Assembly (NCBI GenBank): GCA_905116865.2
Contig: CAJHNH020008112.1
Location: forward strand, 488,932 to 552,931
Length of the DNA: 64,000 bases
Direction: 5' to 3'
Origin: Candidula unifasciata
Lineage: Eukaryota; Mollusca; Gastropoda; Stylommatophora; Geomitridae
In this document: positions 10,919 to 21,799 of the stretch, piece after piece
Layout: every line of letters begins with the position of its first letter
Position numbering within the stretch: the first letter of the stretch is position 1
Made by a program: the position numbers and the translations under genes
Notes under the pieces: model-generated
Databases searched by the model: none
Seen by the model: only the letters and a program-made list of their open reading frames with translations
Told to the model about the DNA's origin: nothing

Positions 10919-11342
10919 AATGTAACGCTGTTTATTCATGTTATGTAAGGTCCCTTTTCCACACCTTTAGGCATATGGGGCATATAGGGCTAGACCTATA
11001 TTTTTATAGACCAAATGGCACAAGATGGGTGATGTTGTCAGCCGGTACTCACTCAAGACTGGGTTGACCTGGGAGTCAAGGTCATAAAAAAAAAAGTCTG
11101 GCTCCATCAGGGAGTGAACCCACGACCTTCCGATCCGCAAACGAGCGTCTAGCCACTATGCTATGGCAATGTTATGTGCTAACTGTAACGTTGTTTATTC
11201 ATGTTATGTGCTAAGTGTAACACTATTTATTCATGTCATGTGCTAAGTGTAACGCTGTTTATTCATGTCATGTGCTAAGTGTAACACTTTTATTCATGTC
11301 ATGTGCTAAGTGGAACACTGTTTATTCATGTTATGTGCTAAT
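10919..11342. repeat. 32-bp minisatellite with two nested insertions
   Basis: Units of GTAACGCTGTTTATTCATGT then CATGTGCTAAGT. The first unit is split by a SINE (10947-11168) and the last abuts a hAT-like element starting at 11343. The array resumes as GTGCTAATAAAGG at 12501. Confidence 0.9.
10947..11168 (-). mobile_element. SINE family A with 9-bp TSD
   Basis: The minus-strand SINE has its tRNA-like head at the right (A-box-like TAGTGGCTAGACGCT and B box GGTCGTGGGTTCACTCCC in reverse). The body lacks the segment around TCACGCTGGCCGCCTTTACT present in other copies. It is flanked by ATGTTATGT at 10938-10946 and 11169-11177. Confidence 0.85.
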
Positions 11343-12500
11343 TAGGGCTGTACCGAATAGTGATTTTCACTATTCGGCCGAATACGAATAACGGGACCAA
11401 CTATTCGGCTGAATACGAATAGTGTTTAGTGTATAAAATATATCTTTAAAAAACATTTATAATGTCAAATGTACGGGGAACGTGTACTTCACATAAAGTA
11501 GCACAGAATAGTCATCTTCTTCTTTAGCATTCTGAGCCCTTGAGGTTTACTGCTGCATTCATCTCTCTGGCTGGCCTTCTCTTCACAATTTGTGACACCA
11601 GTTGTTTGCAGGTCTGGCTGGACATTATCTCTGGAACCTCTTTTTTGTCTGCCTCGTGGTCTACGCCCATTCCTCTCTCAGGTGAATACAGTTTTACTTC
11701 TCTTTCTTCTGACATTCTTTTAATATGCCCCAACCATTTTAGTCTGTTAGCTCTCATGATGCCAGTGATCAATGGGGATTTAAACAGAGTATGTGTTACG
11801 TTGTTGCTTCTCACTCTCCATTCCCTGCTGTTAGCATCTTTGATGGGTCTAAAGATTTGTCGTAAGACTGTTTCAAAAAACCAGTAATAAGGCCTCATCT
11901 TTTTCATTTCAAGTTTCAGAGTTATATAAAACGACTGGTCTTATCAACGTTTTATATTTTTTTATCTTGGTGTTGCGAGACAGACACTTTGACTTTAGCA
12001 GATGTTTAAGGGCATAGTATACTTTATTTCCAGATTGTATTTCTTCTCTCAGCATGTTAGAGCAGTTGAAGTTTGCACCCAAGTACTTATGTGTTTCTGT
12101 TTGTTTGATTTTCATATTATCGACTTGGATGTGGCCGGAGTTTATATTCTTTCCATGTCTAGTTAGTAGTCGTACAAAATAGTAAAAATTTAAAAACATT
12201 TTATGTTATGCATCCTTCCGTCAGTCTGTGGTAACTAATAACTAGGAATGAAAGAATCCTAAGTATTATAACAAGTAACTAAACTTGGAAATTTTCACTG
12301 ACAGCTTAGTTAATGCATGAAAGCTGCATTAGCTTTCAACAAAAACAATCGTTCCATGTTGTCAGTATTAAGGCCGTGTTTGCATAAGCGGGTGTAAGGT
12401 AACTACTATTCGTATTTGGCCCGACTGCAACTATTCGGCCGAATACCGAACAGTCAATAGGTCCACTATTCGGCCCCGAAGCGAATACGGTACAGCCCTA
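11343..12500. mobile_element. hAT-like element, 1158 bp, with LINE cargo
   Basis: Terminal inverted repeats TAGGGCTGTACCG (13 bp perfect) are flanked by an exact 8-bp duplication GTGCTAAT (11335-11342 and 12501-12508), the hallmark size for hAT transposons. Subterminal DNA at both ends repeats the palindrome-like TATTCGGCCGAATA. No transposase is present. The interior carries a reverse-transcriptase fragment on the minus strand (11510-12200). Confidence 0.88.
11510..12200 (-). mobile_element. LINE ORF2 C-terminal fragment, frameshifted
   Basis: The minus-strand frame 12199-11909 contains KYLGANFNCSN...LKSKCLSRNTKIKKYKTL, then IRPVVLYNSET, typical of the end of the reverse-transcriptase domain. 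After a frame change it continues as FETVLRQIFRPIKDANSREW ... RLKWLGHIKRM, the conserved post-RT region of APE-type LINEs. The left end (3' end) carries a GAAGAAGAAGATG-like tail. 5'-truncated and dead. It sits entirely within the hAT-like element. Confidence 0.85.
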
Positions 12501-12508
12501 GTGCTAAT

Positions 12509-13900
12509 AAAGGATTTCTAGTTGCAATTTTTGCTTGTCCTTCCTGACTGTGTTAATATAAACCTGACCAGTTCTACCTGACATCTTGGTTGGATTTTGC
12601 TAACATTAGCAAACGCAAGGTATGTTGCTTAGTGCTGTATATTTAACCAAAAACTCAGCAAAGAAAAAACTTCAGTATGGATAAAAAAAAGAGTGATTAT
12701 TATTTCATTGAATCAAAATAGCTAGTACTGATTAAAAATAGGAGCTTGTACAAAAATGAAACATGACTTTTGGGGAAAGGGGGGAGGGATGGTGGTGGAG
12801 TTGTCTAATAAATAGTGGTAGTATCTAAACAGGGAAAATTCAGCGTGAGACTTTTTCATTTCGTAAAAATTGCTAGTACTGGTTAAAAATAGCAAGTGTG
12901 GAAAGAAGTTCTTTACTCCATAAAAACATATTTTTTTTTGAAGTGTGTTTAAAAAGATCACCTGAACTTGTGGATGTCATGTACCGAGCAGGCAGGCTAG
13001 ATTTGATTTCCTGTCCCAATGATATAGAAAGCATGTCTGCTTTTCCAGGATTAGCCTGTGCATCTTTTTAACATTAGGATCTGCTGTACCCTAACAAGCA
13101 TTGTGTAAGTTTACTAATTACGGATTTGCCTAAATTGGGTATACTGGGCAGAAAAGCACAAGACCACAGCCTAGCTGTAAACCACAACAAAATGTACCAA
13201 CTGCCTTGTTCAGGGCAAATGCAGAAGAAGACTGGCACTTAGAGAATACAAGAAGAAAGGAAGAGAAATTAGGAGACACATTAGAAAACAGAAAGACTGA
13301 AACTTGCAGGCATATTCAAGTTTACCCTCTTCACTTTGGAACAGTGATATTATCCTGTTGATAAAACTTTAATGAACCAAGTAGCAAATAAAACTTTCTT
13401 TTTTAAGTGAAATAATTTCCTGAAGATCTCCTAACATAACTGAAATAGGAAAAGAAAAACTGAGAGCTTCCCAAGTCATCAACGATGGGCTTTCAAGAGG
13501 ATTAATCCCAGCTTGAAAGAAAATTCTAAGATGGGTTTAAAAGCTAAAAGAAAAAATAGTACTGCATGCTACAAAGAAATCCTCATGAAAGGAAGTGTCA
13601 ATCAAGACAGCAAACTGTATTGTTATCTCATGTTAAGAGATTGCCACAGCTACCTCTGCCTTCAGTGACCTGCACTCTGAGCAGTCAACAGCCATCAACA
13701 TACAAAGACTCCACCCGGAAAAATTGATTACAATTTTCTAAAAGCTTGTGTGAAGAGAAGACTGTCATTTATAGGAATGGTAATCTGAGAGTACACTGAC
13801 GTTTTTACCAGTGGAACACAGTCTGACCCTAATAATAATAATAATAATATTAATAGTAAAAATAACAAAACAGGGTCACTGGTGAACACGTCAAGTGCAC
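12509..13900. other. intronic sequence, nothing recognised
   Basis: Mostly AT-rich complex sequence. A short (AAT)n tract lies near 13830-13860. No exon or repeat family was recognised. Confidence 0.5.
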
Positions 13901-13904
13901 CATT

Positions 13905-14190
13905 CATTTTATGTGTCCGTAGCTTAGGCATTGCGCTTCCGACCCGTAACTCCAACGTACCGCAATCGAAACCCACTGCTGGCTGTGTGGATTTTTATCG
14001 TGTTGTGGGGTGTCACAGGTCAACCCAGCCTAAAATGGGTACCAGGATGTATGTCTTGGGGAAGTAAAGACGGCAGGCGTAATGCTGACCACATTACCCA
14101 CCTGGTGTTGAATGGTCTGTAAAAATATGGGTGCTTTTCCCACATGCCCGATGAGCCTAAAAGGCATGAGAAAAGGGATCTTTACTGTTT
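13905..14190 (+). mobile_element. SINE family A' (variant tRNA head), near full length
   Basis: Head CCGTAGCTTAGGCATTGCG with B-box-like GCAATCGAAACCC, then the family A body: GGTCAACCCAGCCTAAAATG, GGGTACCAGG, GGGAAGTAAAGACGGCAGGC and an end CCTAAAAGGCATGAGAAAAG. Other A' copies are at 20310-20600 (minus) and 35095-35375 (plus). The heads differ from family A while the bodies match. Confidence 0.85.
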
Positions 14191-14194
14191 TTAT

Positions 14195-14305
14195 TCTTTA
14201 TATGTGCATGTGTGTGTGCACGCACACATATGCATGCGTGTGTGTGTGTGTGAGTGCGTGCATGCATGTGAGTGAGTGTGTATGTGTGTGTGCGACCAAT
14301 GCTAG
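14195..14305. repeat. TG/CA-rich microsatellite
   Basis: Imperfect (TG)n with CATG/TGCA interruptions. Confidence 0.85.
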
Positions 14306-14309
14306 AACA

Positions 14310-15670
14310 GATTGCTCAGCAAATATTGATCATCATGAAGAAGGAGCTAATTGCTTGCTCATAATTAGTACTATTGCCTACTGAATAAAAATGCTACAAA
14401 AAAAGTAATTTTTAATCTGTTGTCTTCTTATTTATGTCAGCTGCACTCGGAGAACCAATAAAAACATGAGACAAAAGTACAAATATATTTGAAAACAAAT
14501 GCCTAAGAATACTGACTGAACATTAAATGGGATGAATTTAAGCCACTTTGGGAGTTGGGCAAAGAAATCAGAGAAATGTCTGGGCAAAAACTGTTATTCA
14601 AGAAAAAAGACCAAGAGTAAGTTTTGCAAATTCCAAGATAAAGAAGGATAACATATCACAATACAGGTCGTGAATGGGAAACAAATAGACTGAGGAAGTG
14701 AGGATGTCCAAGAAAAAGTCTAAGCAAATACTGAAGAGAGAGGCATGAAATGCCAGATCAGACTCCATTCAAGATACCAAAAAACAAAAACTATGCACAG
14801 ACCAAAAGAATAAAGAAATCGACTGTGAGCCCTTTGTAACAGACAATGACACAACCGAATAATAAATAAATGAATTATTAAATTCCTTTCTGCATCTTCC
14901 AGCATGGTTATAGATTAAACCTCTAGGCATGTTTCCAAAAGGGATTAAACGAATGACTGAAATGGAGCAAGGAAGTCTTACATCAAACTTATTCCTTGCA
15001 TGATAATGAAAACTCGTTTATAAACAAAAAGATCAGGGAAAGTTTGGAGACAGCGAAGTTGTGGTTTCTGTAATATTTGTCTCTTTTAATTCCTTACGCA
15101 GCCAGATTAAATAATTAAAAACAATAAAAACCTACAAAACTGTGCTGCACTTTGAGAAACAAACTGTTCTTGTGATAAGAAAAGATCATTTCATCTCTAG
15201 CAGGCAACTGTCAATCCTAAGAGACTATAGAAATGTGACTCTAGTTTAGAGACAGTGTCTGCTACGACTGTAAAGTCCTATGCGGGAGTAACAGGCTCGG
15301 CAACATTCTACATAGAAACGTTGACAATGTATTATACTGAGGCTGGTTTTTCTCTCAGGCGTCTCTTCTCTTTAACTGCTGTGTCAGACCTCTTGCAAAG
15401 TGCACCAGTCCATCTATCACTGTGTGCCTCCACAGGAGTCGCTCTGCATCTTTTCTCTACTAAGTATCTATGACAATGATGACATCTTTCAGGTCACATT
15501 TGCATATGTCCATATAGCACAGCTTTGGCATTCTAGCAGATCTTTTCCTAGTTTCCAGTTTACCATACAGAGATTAACCATCCTCCATGCGGGAGGCAAC
15601 GTTGCTATGTCGACAAAAAAGTTTGTTTTTTTCTTTAAGGCAAAGGTGGACAAAGGAGATTATGACAGAT
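14310..15670. other. intronic sequence, nothing recognised
   Basis: Complex AT-rich DNA without coding or repeat signal that I can identify. Confidence 0.5.
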
Positions 15671-15679
15671 AGTCCAAGA

Positions 15680-15877
15680 CAATAGTTATCAACCTTCCTA
15701 ATGCTGCAACCCTTTAATACAGTTCCTCATGTTGTGGCGACCCTTGACCATACAATTATTTTTGTTGCTACTTCATAACTTTAATTAATATGTGTTTTAC
15801 TATGGTCTTTGGTGACCCCCATGAAAGAATCATTTGACCCAAAAAAGGGGTCGTGACCCATAGGCTGAGAACTGCTG
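15680..15877. mobile_element. SPIN-like non-autonomous hAT MITE
   Basis: The ends read CAATAGTTATCAACC and, on the other strand, CAGCAGTTCTCAGCC, matching the CAGTGGTTCTCAACC terminus of hAT elements. Flanks GTCCAAGA (15672-15679) and GTCTAAGA (15878-15885) form an 8-bp duplication with one change. The interior (CTAATGCTGCAACCCTTTAA, CAGTTCCTCATGTTGTGG, GGGGTCGTGACCC) closely resembles the SPIN/Charlie-type MITEs I know from tetrapods. Confidence 0.85.
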
Positions 15878-15885
15878 GTCTAAGA

Positions 15886-16535
15886 CAGATGAAAGTCCAC
15901 ACCTTCTGCAAAGGCATGCGATTATGTTTCCACATTTAATTCAACTTCTGTCTGAGCAAGAAAGCTTTCAAAATACCACATATCCAATATGCCTAATAGC
16001 ATATAATTGCATTTTTCTTTTGTGTGTGTCTACAAAGAATGTACTAAAACAAGAATATAGTTTCACTTATTTATATTCACTTATCTGCCCCATTTTGGGA
16101 CTTTTAAATGTTTATTTTTTTAAGCTCATTCGTTCTCTGGTGATATATTTATAATATCACATCACTACTCACCCCCCCCCCCCCCCCCCCCCCCCCAATA
16201 ATACATTATATTCAAATAAAAGCAAATAAAAAAAAGTATACAATCTAACAGAGAGGAAAGAAAAGCAAGTTACATACCAGAACGAATGCATAGCACTGAT
16301 TCCCAATACTAACTAAACTACACACTACATAACACTTTTTTTAAAAATCCCCACAAGGGAAACCAGAATCGCACATAGGAACTTCTACTTGTGATGTGAA
16401 AAACCAAATCCCTTTGTGACTTATTTCTGTCTGAACATTTCCTTTACTGTACCGATCAGTGCACTGTGTTCTTATTCTTTTAAACATTTGTTACTAGAGG
16501 TCCTGGGTAGTTAGCATCCTTTGGTGATTTTCTCC
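15886..16535. other. intronic sequence with poly-C tract
   Basis: A poly-C run at about 16171-16196. Otherwise nothing recognised. Confidence 0.5.
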
Positions 16536-16880
16536 AGGGATGCGGGTGTGTTGGGAAATGAGCAGGCAGATAGACTGGCCAGTTTTACACCAATTGGTGG
16601 TGAACTGATATTTGACAAGCTAGATGTTGTGAGGGCCCTTGGGGAGTGGAGGCACAAATAGCTCATTATGACCTGAGGAGAATGGCGCTGTGAGTAGTTA
16701 CCAGGGGATCTATCCGGCGATCAACACTCAAGGGAAAGGTGAGACGGATACACAATTAAACAGTTAATGGCGCCATCAGAACTGGAAGTCTTCACATACT
16801 GCTGAAGATGGGGATTGAGCGCTTTCAGGAGTGTCCTGAGTGCCATGATGTCAATTCTTAAATCACCATACCAGAGCATC
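16536..16880 (+). mobile_element. LINE 3' end with RNase H remnant
   Basis: The frame near 16538 gives DAGVLGNEQADRLASF, the C-terminal RNase H motif (GxxGNExADxLA) of I/Jockey-group LINEs, then DKLDVVRALGEWR and a stop. The downstream part (TACCAGGGGATCTA ... CCATCAGAACT ... GTGCCATGATGTCAATTCTTAAAT) is shared with 51350-51515, so both are copies of one LINE family's 3' end. Confidence 0.7.
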
Positions 16881-17575
16881 ATCATCCAGTGCTGTTCCGC
16901 AGTGGCAGTCCATCTCATGAAGTCTGTGATTAGATTTCCCAGGTTGCCAGAGACTGTATCCTGTTCACATCATGATGCAGTTTGTTCACTTAGAATTTTG
17001 ACATCCTTCATGATTTCAACTCTGTCCTCCATCTTGGCCTTGTTTTTTGGGTTTTTTTTTGGTTTGTTTTCTTAACCCTTTTTCTTCCATCTTTTGACTC
17101 CCAGAAAATGATAGGCCCTGATCAAAGCCACATCAAGTTATCCTATCCTTTGCTACTGTATGCAGCTCACACCATCTTTTTAAATTAAATCTTTTGTTTC
17201 CTTCTCCATGTGTGTTGTTAATCTGCTTTTAATTCCAGATCCTGTTGGTTCCATTTTAAAGACTTTCAAGTTATAATGTAGAAACTATGGCTTTCCTTGT
17301 GCCTAAGCTCCATTGGGGGATAGAAAGGCAGAAGAAAAAGAATGGCTTTCCTGCGCATGTCACCTGGGGTGACTCGAAAATTTATTCCAGATATAGTGAA
17401 CAGTTTGGGAATCATCACATTTATAGAATACTCATCAAAATTCAAAATCCTGACGAATCTACAGCAAGATGTTAGCACAGAAAACCATGCACAAGCTCTA
17501 TAACAGGCACGACAAAGGTAGCCAAACAAAAGATTACACAAAAATAAGCCTCATGAATTCTACAAGCCAGTTAAA
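16881..17575. other. intronic sequence, nothing recognised
   Basis: No gene or repeat recognised. A GT-rich homopolymer patch lies near 17045. Confidence 0.45.
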
Positions 17576-17579
17576 CAAA

Positions 17580-17800
17580 GTTAGTGTTGAACTAAAAGTC
17601 AGGGTATGGGATTAATGAATCTTCTCACCAGTGAAACAATGTTAATGGTGAACTAAACATCAGGGTATGGGATTAATGAATCTTCTCACCAGTGAAACAA
17701 TGTTAATGGTGAACTAAACTTCAGGGTATGGGATTAATGAATCTTCTCACCAGTGAAACAATGTTAATGGTGAACTAAACCTCAGGGTATGGTGTTTAAA
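17580..17800. repeat. 61-bp tandem repeat
   Basis: Three to four nearly identical units of CAGGGTATGGGATTAATGAA, then TCTTCTCACCAGTGAAACAA and TGTTAATGGTGAACTAAAC. Diverged echoes (GTTAATGGTGAACT, GTTGATAGTAAAATAAACAT) extend to about 18000. Confidence 0.9.
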
Positions 17801-18017
17801 TGAAAACCATGAAATAATGAACTAAAAAGTTTAATTATGCTAAACTGCTGAAATAAAGTTAATGGTGAACTCCCCCAAAAAAGTCATTCAGTTAAACTAC
17901 ATAAATTGCCAACTAAAAAAAAAAAAAACAGTCAGGTTATAGGTTTAATTTTCATTAAGTCAAGCCACATTAAGTTGATAGTAAAATAAACATCAGGGTT
18001 TGACTTTAGTTGCTTAA

Positions 18018-18147
18018 CTCTTTGAGTCCCATGGAACGCATCATAGATTTCTACTTAGAAGCCCAATGAACGCAAGATGCGCCGATTTTACATCTCTCTT
18101 TACTACTCCTTGGGCCTGAGATGCTAAACCCCCTGGGACTCAAAGAG
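18018..18147. mobile_element. piggyBac-like MITE, 130 bp
   Basis: Perfect 13-bp inverted ends CTCTTTGAGTCCC flanked by TTAA on both sides (18014-18017, 18148-18151). A TTAA target with CYCTTT-type ends is the piggyBac signature. No coding sequence. Confidence 0.85.
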
Positions 18148-18151
18148 TTAA

Positions 18152-18890
18152 AAAATGTAATCGGTTAAATCTAATGGTGGTCTAATAGTGAATTAAAGAG
18201 GACAGAGTATGTATACAGTTTCTTCATTATCTGTGACTAATTCAATAAACTTACTAGTAAACTAACAAAGTCTGGGGATGGGAATACCTTTTTCAATAAC
18301 TTTTAAATAATTAAATGTATTTAATTATTAACTAAAGGTTAAACTATGGGTTTAATTATTTTAACCATTTTAACAATGCCAGTGTATTAATTTAATTTCT
18401 GTATTATCTTCTACCTTCTTACTTCTTAGTGTAGAGTAAGTCACTCTAAATGATTTGGATAAGGAAGGTCATTGTATTTTTCCTCTGACCTTGTGGGTTC
18501 CATTGCAAGAAATTCTAGTTCATACTGTTTTCAGATTTTCTCAATGTGTATCCTATCCAACACCACTGTGTTTGCTATACCTCTTGATTCACGTGAAATT
18601 TGTTCAATTCTTTCCCACTTAACACCCTCTATTCTACGGAGGCACCGGTTAATGAATTTCTGCAGTTAATATGTAGTTGTTTTAATTGTTCCGGTCATTA
18701 TGCCTAATTATGATAAAAACATATCATTTCGGTGCAATACTGTTTCACAGGAATACTTGTCAAGTCTACTGAGTGTGGCTCCCATGTTGTGTCTTTCAGG
18801 AGAGGACTGTCTTCTGGAGACTGAACCCAAACCACTGTCTCTGCAGGTGAGTGCATAACATATCTACCCATTCATGTTTCAAAAGCCTAC
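18152..18890. other. intronic sequence, nothing recognised
   Basis: AT-rich complex DNA with no identifiable features. Confidence 0.5.
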
Positions 18891-18904
18891 TTTTAAATTA
18901 TTAA

Positions 18905-19122
18905 GCTACCTCTGTGGGTCCCGGAACCCCATATATAGGGTCTGTGGTGGGAGAGATACATCCATAGGCACCCGGAACCCCATATTTAGGGGGGTGGTGG
19001 GAGAGATACATCTATTGGCCCCAGGAACCCCATATTAAGGGGGTGGTGGGAGAGATACATCTATTGGCCCCCGGAACCCCATATTTATGGGGGTGGTGGG
19101 AGAGATACATCTATTGGCCCTC
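18905..19122. repeat. ~60-bp tandem repeat
   Basis: Four units of CCCGGAACCCCATATTTAGG then GGGTGGTGGGAGAGATACAT and CTATTGGCC. The GGAACCCCATA element resembles the edge of repeat family E (GGCCCCGGAACCC), which may have seeded it. Confidence 0.85.
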
Positions 19123-19354
19123 ACCAAGCATGTAGTTAAAGGCGACTAACTAGGAACTTACTGAAACTGATATGTTGGGCCCAAAAACACAGATATCCCA
19201 GCCTATCTGTAAACTAAAACACACCATGCTAACTCCCTTTCTACGGCTGAAGGTAGAAAAAAAGAATTGTTATGTTGCAACTTTCTCCTATCTGATAGCT
19301 TTTTTGTTCTTAAATCCCAACAGATTTCTGAAATCTACAGTGACTTTGTTTAGG

Positions 19355-19520
19355 TTACCCCCCCCCCCCCCCCCCCCCCCCTCCCCTTTTTTTTTTCTTA
19401 ACAAATGACTGTTTAATTTAACTTCTATTAGATTTGTCTTTCATCCCGCCTGTTATCTCAAAACATCAAGAAAAGTATTGGTTTCCTGTTTCCTCTGTTT
19501 AGAAAATGATGTGTTTGTCG

Positions 19521-19559
<39 letters not shown>

Positions 19560-19560
19560 C
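19355..19560. repeat. two long poly-C tracts
   Basis: Runs of C at about 19359-19381 and about 19520-19557. They lie within 550 bp downstream (gene sense) of the linker exon's donor. Read on the gene strand they are poly-G. Confidence 0.9.
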
Positions 19561-19879
19561 CACATTTTTTTGTTCCTTCTTCCATGAAAAAGATTCAAGT
19601 TTTCAAACATTAGAGGTAACCATGGTGAGAGTTTAACTGACACAATCTTAAACAATATTAATCATTTTAGACAACTAGAATATATCATCCTGATACTGAA
19701 AGAACTAGGCATTTAGTTCAAATTTAGAAGTAACTTGCTTTTAAACTAGCAGAAATGAACAACACAAATGTGTTGGGGCAAACATCTAAACTACAAAACA
19801 CTTAAAAGGGAAATGAAGCAAAAATAAATGGAATGTGCTCGTCTGTAAAGGTTACTTTTTGCGAGGCAGCAAAGCTTAC

Positions 19880-19984
19880 AGCAGCATCATAAGGGGAAGC
19901 AGCAACGGCAGCAGCAACAGCTGGTGTCATAGTGGGTGGTCTCATAATCGCTTGGGGAGGGGCCTGTGAGCTGCTTGGGTGGGC
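19880..19984 (-). CDS. mbl: muscleblind internal exon: Pro/Ala-rich linker
   Basis: Second muscleblind exon in the window, 105 nt and 35 codons, phase 0 at both ends. The acceptor TTCTATGTTTGTAG precedes 19984 and the donor GCT|GTAAGC follows 19880. It encodes AHPSSSQAPPQAIMRPPTMT followed by PAVAAAVAASPYDAA, a low-complexity linker between the two zinc-finger pairs. This linker varies in sequence and exon content across muscleblind proteins, so homology alone would be weak. The support comes from matching phases, good splice sites, and position between two unmistakable muscleblind exons on the same strand. Because it is 3n long and adds only linker, it could be a cassette exon. The GCT/GCA-rich alanine run lies in coding DNA and should not be scored as a microsatellite. 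Confidence 0.85.
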
Positions 19985-20309
19985 CTACAAACATAGAAAC
20001 AGCCAATGAAGAACAATGTTACACTTTAGCACATGCCAACCAATAAGCACAATTGTACCATAAATACTGTGTCAGCAATAGACAATCTGCAGTAAGATAT
20101 GGTTTAATTTCAATGTTTTTCAAACAATCTCAAAACTGCGCACACAATTAAACACAGCAAGCAAAGCCTTTTGCTTCAGGCAGGCATGAAAACTGTACTG
20201 AAAAAGAAGCTGTGATGAACAATCAAACAGTAAAACCTGGCATTTGTGTGAAATACATGCAAAGAAATTCATTTATATCCATGCAAATATTGCAATTAGA
20301 GTTGGTAAA

Positions 20310-20600
20310 AAGTAAAGTAAAGATCCCTTATTACGCCTAAGGTGCATCGGGTATATGGGCAGAGCGTCCCATATTTTTACAGACCAATTGGCACTTGGTG
20401 GGTAATGTGGTCAGCATTACGCCAGCTGTCTTTACTTCCCCAGGACAGCCATCCTGGTACCCATTTGAGGCTGGGTCGACCTGCGATGTCCCATACCACG
20501 ATAAAAATCCACGCAGCCTGCAGTGGGTTTCGATCACGGTACGTTGGATTACGAGTCGGACTCGCAACGCTTTAGCCACGGACACCGAGTTAGTCATAAC
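20310..20600 (-). mobile_element. SINE family A', near full length
   Basis: Inverted relative to 13905-14190. The head at right reads GTGGCTAAAGCGTTGCGAGT with B-box-like CGTGATCGAAACCC on the minus strand, and the 3' end is at left (AAGTAAAGTAAAGATCCC). It lies about 330 bp upstream, in gene sense, of the linker exon. Confidence 0.85.
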
Positions 20601-21395
20601 ATTTATTTATATAACTATTTTAGTAATTCAAAATACAACTACAGAGAATAAAAGTTAAAAGCAACATCATATTCTCTTCAGGACACGGAAACCACTCCCC
20701 ACATATTTTACTTGTCAATTTTAGGTTCAGTAATTCACCATTGCTTTCTCAGTGGTACGATAACCATACGGTCAAAGACCAATACAAAGCGGTTGTACAA
20801 AGAACAGAAGGGATTTAAAGGATATACGAAACCACTAACACAGAGCTTTGTGGGAGAAGTAAAGGGGTGAAGAATGCATGGTAACTGTATTAATAACATA
20901 TTTACTAAAAAGAGCTAAAATAAAGGATTAAAACAAAAAGTGTCATAAAGATGACTGAGAACATTAAAGACATGATTTCTTCACAAAGAATGAAGACTAC
21001 AGCTAATGCAAAGTGTTTTTGGAAACACCCCACTTGCTGTCATGTGAGTTCTTAGTTTTAATTGAACTCAATTCAATTTAAGGATAATATAATTTATAAT
21101 ATAACAGAATATAAATAAATGTAATAATCGCATGAACTGACTTAGTTCTGACCCCCGCAATATTCCTAGCTCATGATGCTTTGCATCCAAGGCCAAATTC
21201 CTAGGGTTCATTAAAAAATATGCACACCTCAGCCCGTAATTATGAACATATCGTCTCTGAAATCATCGTTCTAAGTATGCTGAACCACAGCATGAGAACC
21301 CCTGCTGTAGGAGATTTCCCCCTAATACTCTTACAGCTTGTTAACAACTGACTGTGGTCACTATTTAAATGTACTGAAAGTAACTTCAGTACCAA
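20601..21395. other. intronic sequence with a possible hAT end
   Basis: Mostly nothing recognised. GAACCACAGCATGAGAACCC then CTGCTG at 21283-21310 resembles the right terminus of a hAT MITE, without a clear partner. Confidence 0.4.
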
Positions 21396-21399
21396 GTAA

Positions 21400-21735
21400 G
21401 TTCTTGTCGTAAGAGGCCACTGAGGGTAGGGTTGGGCTTGAAGTTGGCTACCTCATCCTGTAAAAACCATAGCCACAAAAACTAACCAACCATGGATAAG
21501 TTAAGAGAAGCAAGTAAAACCCAGTCAACCAAGATGAGGGGAGGCTCTTCAAATAGAAGAAGTATGACACGGTGTGGAGAAAGCCGTAAGGAGTCCAGAT
21601 CTTCGACGTACCTCCTCTCAGTTAGGAAAACCTCCAGAATTGGCACCTGGAATGTTAGAAATCTCTATGATATAGGGAGAGCAATGGAAGTAAGAATAAA
21701 GGAAGGCCAAAAAACATATGGAGAAGAGAGCTGGA
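21400..21735 (+). mobile_element. LINE 5' region with start of APE endonuclease
   Basis: The frame from 21492 gives RKTSRIGTWNVRNLYDIGRA. The GTWNVRxL motif marks the N-terminus of the apurinic-like endonuclease of many non-LTR ORF2 proteins (the Asn is the conserved active-site residue). The leader contains TTGTCGTAAGAGGCCACTGA at about 21404, a motif also found in repeat family E. The coding frame decays soon after MEVR, with no downstream endonuclease motifs. Confidence 0.75.
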
Positions 21736-21799
21736 GAATGAAGTTAGAAACAAATGTACTTTCACATAATAAAGGTGTGGGTACATGGGAGTTAAAAGT

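Larger units (their letters stand above)
7657..19879 (-). other. muscleblind intron (12.2 kb)
   Basis: Intron between the linker exon (donor GTAAGC at 19879) and the pre-finger 3 exon (acceptor CCACAG ending at 7657). It holds a TA-rich minisatellite, a hAT-like element with LINE cargo, a SPIN-like MITE, a piggyBac-like MITE, SINEs and several unique stretches. No further exon was recognised. Confidence 0.85.
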
